Shown piece by piece: positions 1-6,970 of a stretch of DNA of 27,816 nucleotides. The number at the start of each line of letters is the position of its first letter. Positions within the stretch are counted from its first letter, which is position 1. The DNA comes from an uncultured Eubacteriales bacterium (GTDB taxonomy: Bacteria; Bacillota; Clostridia; Christensenellales; Borkfalkiaceae): NCBI GenBank assembly GCA_900540805.1, contig UQHL01000029.1, forward strand, positions 1-27,816. Direction: 5' to 3'. Both the position numbers and the translations under genes were made by a program. Below the pieces are notes generated by a model, which ran no database searches, was not told where the DNA came from, and saw only the letters and a list, made by a program, of their open reading frames with translations.

Positions 1-2
1 AT

Positions 3-113
3 AAGCTGGCGATAGACGAGCTGGAAGCTTTCGATTACGAAGCTTATAAAAAGAATGGTTTCAAAATGGAGCATCTCAACGACTATCCTTTGAAGTTAGA
101 GACTAAGGACTGA
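3..113 (+). CDS. C-terminal end of an unidentified protein (partial)
   Basis: An open frame enters from the left edge and gives 36 residues, ending in KLETKD before TGA. Its composition is soluble and charged (ELEAFDYEAYKKNGF), like a genuine coding end. No start is in the window and I do not recognise the family. The frame is supported only by being open and plausible in composition. The next clear plus-strand gene begins at 2150, so this gene probably terminates at one of the hairpins downstream. Confidence 0.45.
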   Translation, partial: KLAIDELEAFDYEAYKKNGFKMEHLNDYPLKLETKD

Positions 114-409
114 AAAGAATCGGGCGAACCTTATATATGCACGCTTTTAGGCGAATGATAGTTTTGAGGGCGGGTGCGTCGCATACAGGAAAGATGTTAG
201 CAGCACAGAAATTTCTTGTTTCAAGATAAGCGCACGCCTAATGCTCATTTACAATTTTTAGGACAATAAAAAAAGGAAGCCTTTCATCCCCCCCCCCAGT
301 GTTTGTAGATTAAAAATTGAATTATCGATATTAAAACGCATTTTTTCGCCTATCTTCGTTTCTAATATCGAAAAAATAGTGTCCCCAATCTCCAAGCCCA
401 GGAAAAATG

Positions 410-465
410 AAACACCTATTGAAATTCGAACCCACGAGGTTTAGACGGCAATAGGTGTTTTCTTT
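410..465. terminator. Long-loop inverted repeat, probable bidirectional terminator
   Basis: The arms AAACACCTATTG (410-421) and CAATAGGTGTTT (449-460) are a perfect 12-bp inverted repeat around a 27-nt loop. On the plus strand it is followed by TTCTTTT. It lies between convergent genes. The long loop is atypical for an intrinsic terminator, so a structured RNA element is an alternative. Confidence 0.45.
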
Positions 466-743
466 TATCCTTTATAAATAAAGGTTTTCAGCGATTTATC
501 TTTCCGCTTTTATATAGACGCTAAAACCAAAAAAGTTCAAAATAGAAACCGAAAAAAGGAAAAGAACAGTTTCTGAATTTCTTTGTGTATCAGCGTTCAT
601 CTTACAAAGTCGTCTGTTTATATATTATAATTTATATGGCTGATAAAGAGATTGCAAGATGATTTAATATTAAAAATAGACTGTGTTGGTTCGATACGCA
701 CTGAAAAATTCTAAAAAAATCTTTTTTGTAGTCCTTTGACATG

Positions 744-780
744 AAAAAGAACGAATTTTGAAAAATTCGTTCTTTTTTTT
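744..780. terminator. Bidirectional intrinsic terminator
   Basis: The arms 744-758 (AAAAAGAACGAATTT) and 763-777 (AAATTCGTTCTTTTT) pair perfectly around a TGAA loop, giving U-tracts on both strands. It lies 100 bases past the stop of the minus-strand regulator ending at 879 and is its likely terminator. Confidence 0.8.
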
Positions 781-878
781 ATTTTGTAAGTGCTTTAGTG
801 TATAAAATATTGACAAAATAATGAAATTTTCATTCTCCTTAAGAGTGTAAATTTTTTTAATCGGACAAAGTACGATGT

Positions 879-1832
879 TCAGTTTTCGGATAAAATCATG
901 AGAATATCCTGATGATAATTCCCGAATTCTTTTCCGAAAATATTGATTCCGCCCATGTGTTTGGCGTCTTCTTTTATTCCGATTTTCAGTTCGATGGATG
1001 TTGCCGTATCCAGATGAAGATCATCAAAACAATGATTTTTATTATCCGTAATATCGTCGATATAGCAGCCTTTGTCGTCTATGGAAAATTTTTTCAAGAG
1101 TCCGAACTGTGTGCTATTGATTTGCCAATAACTCGGCGTATAAATTCCCCGTTTTCCTCCGAAGTCTCCCGGCGAACAGTAGGTGGCAATTTCTATGCCG
1201 TTGATCCATACGGTAATATCGCTTGGCCAATTTTCGCGGTAATAGGGCGCCTCGGAACAGCACTCGAACGAGAATGATAACCTTCTGCGGTTGCGGTTGA
1301 GAATAAACAGATTGGGGAAATTATAGGTAACGAAACCTGATTGGAAGGAAAAAAGCTGGCCTTTGATTCTTTCAGGCGCAAAGAGCATATAAGAGGAAGA
1401 GTTTTCCCGAAAGATAAAGCCCTTTCCGTCCGCCATATATGCTTTGGAAACTTTGCATTCCGAATAACAGCCCACGGGAAGCTCGACTTTAATTTCATCC
1501 TCTACGGTTTCTTTTACCTTGGTGAAGAAAACCGTGGAAAGGATTGTTCCGAGACTGCAAAGCTTCATATGACCTTTTTGCGCGGGTTTATATTCTATAC
1601 GGATAAGTTTTGCCTCTTCCAAAACTTTTACGTGAAAGGAGACTGAAGAGACGGGAAGACCGAGCATGGAAGAAATTTCGATAACGCTGTACGGCTTATC
1701 CTGCAAAACCCGCAGAATCTGAAGGCGGTCGGGGACGGATAATGCTCTGCCTAAACGACAAATGTCTTTTTCATGGGTTGGATCCGACAGCTTGTAATTA
1801 ATGATGTTTTCGGCCTCTGAAAGCATGTCCAT
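879..1832 (-). CDS. ArsR-type winged-helix regulator with C-terminal beta-rich sensor-like domain
   Basis: This 317-residue protein has an ArsR/SmtB-like winged helix at residues 26-95, with recognition helix around LPVSSVSFHVKVLEEA. A C-terminal region of about 200 residues is rich in Trp, Tyr and Gly and contains the blocks WPSDITVWING, SPGDFGGKRG and GGINIFGKEFGNY. I recall this architecture from Firmicutes ArsR-family proteins beside sugar transporters; the ligand is unknown to me. Classic ArsR proteins are only about 100 residues, so the tail is probably the sensory part, and no metal-binding Cys cluster is evident in the HTH. The gene is divergent from the ABC sugar operon starting at 2150, its likely target. 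AGGAG lies 7 nt before the ATG. Confidence 0.88.
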   Translation of the reverse strand: MDMLSEAENIINYKLSDPTHEKDICRLGRALSVPDRLQILRVLQDKPYSVIEISSMLGLPVSSVSFHVKVLEEAKLIRIEYKPAQKGHMKLCSLGTILSTVFFTKVKETVEDEIKVELPVGCYSECKVSKAYMADGKGFIFRENSSSYMLFAPERIKGQLFSFQSGFVTYNFPNLFILNRNRRRLSFSFECCSEAPYYRENWPSDITVWINGIEIATYCSPGDFGGKRGIYTPSYWQINSTQFGLLKKFSIDDKGCYIDDITDNKNHCFDDLHLDTATSIELKIGIKEDAKHMGGINIFGKEFGNYHQDILMILSEN

Positions 1833-1868
1833 AACTCATCTCCTATACTTAATTAAGCTTTCAATAAT

Positions 1869-1897
1869 ATTATACCATAAAGCTTTGTCATTTTCAA
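1869..1897 (-). promoter_or_regulatory. Sigma-A promoter for the ArsR-type regulator
   Basis: On the minus strand, TTGAAA (1897-1892) and TATAAT (1874-1869) are 17 nt apart, about 36 nt before the start codon. Two AAGCTT-containing repeats flank the -10 and could be autoregulatory sites, though AAGCTT is itself palindromic. Confidence 0.75.
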
Positions 1898-2034
1898 GTA
1901 AATAGAAAAAATTAGAAAAAAATGAGAGTAATTTTCTTTATTTTTCGCAAAAAGGGGTATTTACAAATTTATTGTTCCAAAATTATTGTAATAAATAGAA
2001 GCCAAAAAGTAAGAAATCCGAATACTTTTTCATA

Positions 2035-2062
2035 TTGACAACAAAAGAGTTTGTGATATAAT
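2035..2062 (+). promoter_or_regulatory. Sigma-A promoter of the sugar ABC operon
   Basis: TTGACA (2035-2040) and TATAAT (2057-2062) are both perfect consensus boxes, 16 nt apart. The spacer contains ACAAA-N4-TTTGT (2041-2054). With such strong boxes the operon most likely depends on repression. Confidence 0.82.
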
Positions 2063-2079
2063 GAAATTGCTTCTGAAAG

Positions 2080-2096
2080 AAAACAGCGCTTGTTTT
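2080..2096. promoter_or_regulatory. Candidate operator downstream of the operon promoter
   Basis: AAAACA-N5-TGTTTT is an inverted repeat about 11-27 nt past the expected transcription start of the ABC operon, where a bound repressor would block RNA polymerase. The cognate protein is unproven; the adjacent ArsR-type regulator is the obvious candidate. Confidence 0.4.
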
Positions 2097-2149
2097 GCAG
2101 GAAGTCGTAAGGACGGAAAACGAACGAGAAGGGAGGTAAGGAGCTAAGA

Positions 2150-3118
2150 ATGAAGAGTAAATTTTTCAATAATTATATGAAACAATTTGACGATATGCCG
2201 AAAGCGTTCAGAAAGAGCAAATATATTTTCGTATATCTCATGGTGTCGTTGGCGATTGTCAATTTTATTGTTTTTTACGTGGTGGTCAATTTGAATTCTC
2301 TCTTGCTGGCCTTTCGTGAATTTATCGGATACGATGAAAATTATGTCGAGCAATATGTATGGTCGTGGGGAAACTTCAAAAGTATGTTCAAAGAATTTGC
2401 TCTTCCGAACTCTACGGTGGGAGTGGCAGTGAGAAATACCTTAAAATATTTTGCGGCAAATATATTTTTGATGATACCCGTTTCCTATTTTGTTTCCTAT
2501 CTGTTGTTCAAACAAATACGCGGTTACGGTATGTTCAGAGTAGTTTTCTTTCTGCCTTCGATTATATCGGCGGTCGTTTATGTCACAGTTTTCAAAAATA
2601 TGATTTCGACGTTCGGGCCTTTATATATGCTTCTGGATAAAACTTTCGGTTATCAGATGCCTCCGCTTTTGGGCGATTCCCGAACCGCCACGCCTACGAT
2701 TATTGCCTATACGATATGGACCGGACTGGGAATCAATATGATTTTGTATCAAGGAGCCATGAAAAGAATTCCGACGGAGGTTTTGGAAGCGTGCCAGATC
2801 GACGGCGGCAATAGATTTCACGAACTGTTTTATATCATCACACCGATGGTTTGGCCTACCGTTTCCATGACGATTATTTTGGCCTTTACGGGATTATTTA
2901 ACAGCAGCGGTCCCATTCTTTTATTCAGTGAAGCGGGAACGATAGCGGGCGGGAACGATACCACCACAATCGCCTTCTTTATTTTTCAAAAGACACAGAC
3001 GGGAGCGGCGCTCGAATACCCTGCGGCAATCGGTCTCTTTTTCACGGCAGTAAGTATTCCTATCGTTATTGCGGTCAGGGCAATTTTCAGACGTTTAGAT
3101 CCGGAGGTGGAATATTGA
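2150..3118 (+). CDS. Carbohydrate ABC transporter permease (MalF/UgpA/LplB type)
   Basis: This 322-residue inner-membrane subunit of a CUT1-type sugar importer has a cytoplasmic N-terminus, a first membrane span near 26-46, and about five further spans from residue 100 on. The EAA loop that contacts the ATPase is visible as EACQIDGGNRFHELFYIITP from residue 213, with the conserved D-G-G. The length fits the MalF-like short permeases of Firmicutes. It starts at ATG after GGGAGGTAAGGAG and is the first gene of the operon. It overlaps the next permease, so the two should form the transmembrane heterodimer. The substrate cannot be read from the sequence; the neighbours suggest an oligosaccharide or glycoside. 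Confidence 0.93.
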   Translation: MKSKFFNNYMKQFDDMPKAFRKSKYIFVYLMVSLAIVNFIVFYVVVNLNSLLLAFREFIGYDENYVEQYVWSWGNFKSMFKEFALPNSTVGVAVRNTLKYFAANIFLMIPVSYFVSYLLFKQIRGYGMFRVVFFLPSIISAVVYVTVFKNMISTFGPLYMLLDKTFGYQMPPLLGDSRTATPTIIAYTIWTGLGINMILYQGAMKRIPTEVLEACQIDGGNRFHELFYIITPMVWPTVSMTIILAFTGLFNSSGPILLFSEAGTIAGGNDTTTIAFFIFQKTQTGAALEYPAAIGLFFTAVSIPIVIAVRAIFRRLDPEVEY

Positions 3119-3972
3119 TGGTAAAAAAGAAACGGATTGGGGGAAATGCTCTTTCGGCGGTGATGTTCGTCGTTTTTCTGATTTACGCGAGCAGCCTGCT
3201 GTATCCTTTAGTTTGGGCATTTTTATCGTCCTTGAAGTCTTCGACGGAATATATGCTGACAAGCAAGGTGGCCTTGCCCGAAGCTTGGAGATTCGGAAAT
3301 TACGTCAAGGCGTTTAAGGCTTTGGATATAGACGGAAGCAATATGTTTGACATGCTTTTCAACTCCTTATGGTTTACGGTGGGAGGCGTGTTTTTGGGAA
3401 TGGCAGTTTCTACCATGGTGGCATACGTCGTAGCGAAATATAAATTTCCGGGAGGTCAGACGATTTACTGGGTTGCCATCGTCACGATGATGATTCCGAT
3501 CGTAGGGGCAATGCCTGCGCAGTTTAAAGTATATACGGCGCTCGGAATTATCGAGTCTCCGTTGCTGTTGCTGGCGTTTGCCGGGGGATTTGGGTTTAAT
3601 TTTATGGTTTTGCATTCGTTTTTCAAATCTTTGCCTTCCAGTTATATCGAAGCGGGATTTATCGACGGCGCCGGACATTTTACCTGCTTTCTCAAAATTA
3701 TGCTGCCGCAGGCGCTCCCCGTGGTTTCGGCGCTTGCGATAGTGGCCGCCATTAATTTCTGGAACGATTATACCACGCCATTGCTGTTTTTGAAAAATTT
3801 CCCCACGCTGTCTTCGGGGTTGTATATGTATCAGATTATCAATACCCGTAATCTGGATATGCCCGTCTTGTTTGCCGGAATATTGATGAGTATGGTTCCC
3901 ATTGTAGTGTTGTTTGCGATTTTTCAGAATTCTATTATGGATATTTCGCTTTCGGGCGGATTGAAGGGATAA
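3118..3972 (+). CDS. Carbohydrate ABC transporter permease (MalG/UgpE/LplC type)
   Basis: This is the second membrane subunit of the importer, 284 residues with six predicted spans. The EAA motif is EAGFIDGAGHFTCFLKIMLP at about residues 178-197. The ATG at 3118 overlaps the TGA of the upstream permease (TTGATG), giving translational coupling; a TTG one codon earlier (3115) is an alternative start. GGAGG at 3103-3107 serves either. The protein ends in the usual short C-terminal tail. No ATP-binding subunit follows, so the complex presumably borrows an MsmX/MsiK-type ATPase encoded elsewhere. Confidence 0.93.
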   Translation: MVKKKRIGGNALSAVMFVVFLIYASSLLYPLVWAFLSSLKSSTEYMLTSKVALPEAWRFGNYVKAFKALDIDGSNMFDMLFNSLWFTVGGVFLGMAVSTMVAYVVAKYKFPGGQTIYWVAIVTMMIPIVGAMPAQFKVYTALGIIESPLLLLAFAGGFGFNFMVLHSFFKSLPSSYIEAGFIDGAGHFTCFLKIMLPQALPVVSALAIVAAINFWNDYTTPLLFLKNFPTLSSGLYMYQIINTRNLDMPVLFAGILMSMVPIVVLFAIFQNSIMDISLSGGLKG

Positions 3973-3986
3973 AAGGAGATTTATTT

Positions 3987-5312
3987 ATGAGGAGAAAATT
4001 GATTTGTATGTTGATGGCGGGTTCGATTGCGTTAGGTGCGTTAAGTGCGGCAGGTTGTGGCGAGAAGAGCGAAAATAAGCCTTTTCCCGTGTATAAAGAC
4101 GATAAAGAGATGATGATCGGGGGATGGGACGCGCCGCTTCCCACTCTGGAGGATTATCGGCTGGCTAAAGAGATGGGACTTACGTTTATGTTTTTAGACG
4201 ATTTATTTGTCAAACGCGGTACGCAGGCTTATGCCGACGTTTTAGGATATTGCGAACAAGTCGGGTTAAAGACGATTATTACCTTGGGAAACGCTGCCAC
4301 CATAGAATCTGCCGCCGAATCCTGGGCGGCGGATAAAACCGATTACTCTAAATTTCCCGCCGTTACGGCGATCAATTATTGGGATGAGCCTTACTTTTCC
4401 AACATCGCAAGGATTGCCGAGCTGACGGAAGAGCACGTAAAGAAATACGGCTCCGAAATAGACGTTTTTGCCAATCTTTTTCCCAATTCGGCTACGGGGA
4501 CGTTCGAAGGGCATACGTATAACGAATATGTTGGGGAATACGTAGATAAAGTGCTTGCGAAAGTGGAGGAAGGGCATCGGTATCTGTCGGCGGATATTTA
4601 TCCGCTGGATAAAAAAAGTACCGGCGAAAGTGCGTTGCGTTCCAACTGGCTGAACTGTATAGAAACCATAGCGGTACAGGCAAAACGCGTCAATGCGGTT
4701 CCGCATTTCTTCCTGCAGGCGACCGAGCATTATACTTACAGGGCCGTGACGGAGGAAGACCTTCGCTGGCAGTTTTACGTCTATATGGCTTTCGGAATAA
4801 AGGCGTTCACTTACTTTACGTACAGAACTTCTATTTTGGAAGATTTCTCCAATTCCTGCGTGGACGCGCAGGAGTCGGGAAAAAAGTATCCGCTCTATGA
4901 TTATGCAAAGGCCGTCAATCGGGAAATTCATGATTTCGACCATGTCTATCTCAATTTCGACTGGAACGGTACTATGCCGGTATTGGGAACGCAGAGCGAA
5001 CAAGACTATAATCTCAACTTCGACGGCCTCAACAATCCTTTGGCCGAAGTGGCCGCATTGAATGGGGCGCAGGCTACACAGGACGCGCTTATCGGGCAAT
5101 TTAAGGACGAGTCGGGAAACGATGGCCTTATCGTAGTGAATTTTACCGATCCCGCATACGGATTGAGGAATACGGTCAGCCTGGACTTCAAAAACGCTTC
5201 CAAAGTACGTGTATATAAAAAAGGCGTGGCCTATGATTACCAAGTGCTCGAAAATCATTTCGAGCTCGAGCTGGGGGTGGGCGAAGGCGTATTTATGATT
5301 CCCGTAAAGTAA
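3987..5312 (+). CDS. Lipoprotein with glycoside-hydrolase-like barrel domain
   Basis: This 441-residue exported lipoprotein has a signal peptide with lipobox SAAGC and lipidated Cys24. The mature part reads like a TIM-barrel hydrolase. After strand MMIGGWDAP it alternates helices and hydrophobic strands, with LTFMFLDD, LKTIITLGN and AVTAINYWDEPYF. The DEP at 133-135 after a hydrophobic strand resembles the acid/base position of clan GH-A barrels, with E134 as candidate. A later aromatic stretch (FGIKAFTYFTYR) and a small C-terminal beta domain follow. I cannot assign a GH family and see no sure nucleophile, so a non-catalytic sugar-binding role is possible. It follows the permeases by 14 nt with AAAGGAG and precedes the solute-binding protein, suggesting surface processing of the imported glycan. 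Confidence 0.72.
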   Translation: MRRKLICMLMAGSIALGALSAAGCGEKSENKPFPVYKDDKEMMIGGWDAPLPTLEDYRLAKEMGLTFMFLDDLFVKRGTQAYADVLGYCEQVGLKTIITLGNAATIESAAESWAADKTDYSKFPAVTAINYWDEPYFSNIARIAELTEEHVKKYGSEIDVFANLFPNSATGTFEGHTYNEYVGEYVDKVLAKVEEGHRYLSADIYPLDKKSTGESALRSNWLNCIETIAVQAKRVNAVPHFFLQATEHYTYRAVTEEDLRWQFYVYMAFGIKAFTYFTYRTSILEDFSNSCVDAQESGKKYPLYDYAKAVNREIHDFDHVYLNFDWNGTMPVLGTQSEQDYNLNFDGLNNPLAEVAALNGAQATQDALIGQFKDESGNDGLIVVNFTDPAYGLRNTVSLDFKNASKVRVYKKGVAYDYQVLENHFELELGVGEGVFMIPVK

Positions 5313-5354
5313 AAATCGTAAAAAGTATAGAAAATATATTATAAAGGAGACAGT

Positions 5355-6920
5355 ATGAGACAAACGCATATATTGAAAAAGTTGGGTTGTTTTTTACTCG
5401 GGTTCACCCTCGTTGCTTCTTTCTCTGCCTGCGGGGAAAAACGTCCCGGCGGAAGCAGCGTCGGGCCGGGAGGAAAACCCTCGGGCTCCATCAGCGTTAT
5501 TTGCTATGAAGCAGGATTTGGAACCAAGTGGCTGGACGAAATGGCTAAGCAATTCTCTTCCGCGCTCGGCGTAACGGTAAAAGTAAAGAAAAGTTATGTC
5601 AACGGGGAACTTATTTCCCTTTTGAACGACAATTCTCAAAACGACGACGTGGTTATGGCGCTGGGAAGTATGTTCGCTCCTCAGGATTCGAAATTTCTGA
5701 CCGACCTGTCTCCCGTTTATAATTCCGTGCCCGAAGGCGGAACAAAACCGATCAAGGAAGCCATGAATCCGTCTATTTATAATAAACTTTTGACAGAGGA
5801 CGGAAAAATTTATCAGATGAACTGGGCGGATCCCGTTTGCGGAATCGTGTTGAATAAAACGGTTGTCGACAGAATTTTTCCCGAAGGGTACGAAATTCCC
5901 AATACGACGGATGAATTGATAAGGTTTTGCAACGAAATAAAGGCGGAAGGCGTATATCCTTTCTCGATCTCTACTTCTATCAGTTATTGGGACTACCTGC
6001 ATTGGGTATGGTGGGCGCAATACGCAGGCTATGATAACTACATCGATTATTATTGGGGATATTATCAAAAGGAACAGCCGGACGGGACGACCGTGCGCAC
6101 GCTGGCGGAAAACGGAGAGGTGCTGGGAATGCCCGGCCGCCTGGAATCGGTTAAGGTAGCTGAAAATTTATTGAAAAAAGAAAACGGATATATGCATAAA
6201 TACGCCGATTCCATGACTTGGCAGGAAGCGCAGATTGCCTTTGTGGGACAGGGATATGCGGGGCAGGACATGACCGAATCCGCAATGATGGTAAACGGAC
6301 AATGGCTGGAAAACGAGGTTCAGAGCTACTTGCTTACCAAGCCGCAGGATCTCGTGATGATTAAAACCCCGGTGATCAGTTCCCTCGTAAAAACTTTGGA
6401 AAACAAATCGATGACGGACGAAACGCTGAGCGCCGTAATCGACGCGATCGACGAGGGAAAGTCGTCTTATGCCGGAGTTTCCGAAAAAGATTTTACAAGG
6501 ATTTCGGAAGCCCGCCGCATGGTTTACAGTGCTACGTTTGATCATTGCTGCGCTATTCCTGCAAAAAGCAAAAATAAGCCGTTGGCCATGGAATTTTTGA
6601 GATTTATGGCTTCCGATATGGGGCAGAGCATTTATGCAAAGTACCTCAACGGCCTTACGATGCCTTACGGATACGACGTGGGGGATAATGTTACGGATTT
6701 TGTCAAATCCCGTTATGAAAACTTTCCCGATTATATTCCCATCTGTATCGACTTTTCTTCGCCGCTCGTCTATCGTCAGGGACACACCGCCTATACGACG
6801 GGAAGCGGTGCGGGCCTGGACGGAGTGCTCTATAAAGGAAATACCGCGGAATGGGTAATCGAGGATACGAAAACGACGCTGATGGCGTCGTGGGATAAAA
6901 TTATCCTTGCGGCGAAATGA
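5355..6920 (+). CDS. Carbohydrate ABC transporter solute-binding lipoprotein
   Basis: This 521-residue lipoprotein begins with a signal peptide ending FSAC, with lipidated Cys26 and a Gly/Ser-rich linker. The rest has the periplasmic-binding-fold pattern of family 1 sugar-binding proteins: the first strand SISVICYEAGFGTKWLDEMAKQF, a hinge region with DYLHWVWW, and the late helical block QEAQIAFVGQGYAGQ before MMVNGQWLENEV. Many Trp and Tyr residues suit stacking on sugar rings. At 521 residues it is longer than the usual 420-450, typical of LplA-like binding proteins. The start has AAAGGAG just upstream. It should deliver substrate to the two permeases at 2150-3972. Confidence 0.92.
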   Translation: MRQTHILKKLGCFLLGFTLVASFSACGEKRPGGSSVGPGGKPSGSISVICYEAGFGTKWLDEMAKQFSSALGVTVKVKKSYVNGELISLLNDNSQNDDVVMALGSMFAPQDSKFLTDLSPVYNSVPEGGTKPIKEAMNPSIYNKLLTEDGKIYQMNWADPVCGIVLNKTVVDRIFPEGYEIPNTTDELIRFCNEIKAEGVYPFSISTSISYWDYLHWVWWAQYAGYDNYIDYYWGYYQKEQPDGTTVRTLAENGEVLGMPGRLESVKVAENLLKKENGYMHKYADSMTWQEAQIAFVGQGYAGQDMTESAMMVNGQWLENEVQSYLLTKPQDLVMIKTPVISSLVKTLENKSMTDETLSAVIDAIDEGKSSYAGVSEKDFTRISEARRMVYSATFDHCCAIPAKSKNKPLAMEFLRFMASDMGQSIYAKYLNGLTMPYGYDVGDNVTDFVKSRYENFPDYIPICIDFSSPLVYRQGHTAYTTGSGAGLDGVLYKGNTAEWVIEDTKTTLMASWDKIILAAK

Positions 6921-6970
6921 GGCATTGTTAAACAAATCGCGTCAAAAATAAATTGTTGGAGGGTTATATG

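Larger units (their letters stand above)
114..878. other. AT-rich intergenic region with two terminator hairpins
   Basis: No convincing gene is seen in about 765 bases between a plus-strand gene end and the minus-strand regulator. It contains a run of ten C (288-297), a 12-bp inverted repeat (410-460) and a perfect 15-bp hairpin (744-777). The sequence is much more AT-rich than the second half of the window. Confidence 0.6.
1833..2149. other. Divergent promoter region, regulator / sugar operon
   Basis: This 317-base control region lies between the ArsR-type regulator and the transporter operon. It has a promoter on each strand and two short inverted repeats near the plus-strand promoter (2041-2054 and 2080-2096), but no gene. 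Confidence 0.7.

Noticed and set aside
410..460. Possible tRNA or tRNA fragment (T-loop-like TTCGAA on the minus strand)
   Set aside because: The bases flanking TTCGAAT (GTGGG and TTCAA) cannot form the 5-bp T-stem, and no acceptor, D or anticodon arms are present.
4266..5369. Long minus-strand open frame of 367 codons opposite the barrel lipoprotein and its downstream gap
   Set aside because: It is a mirror of a real plus-strand gene with a signal peptide and SD. Its composition is rich in Arg, His and Ile without domain signals, and it has no SD or promoter.
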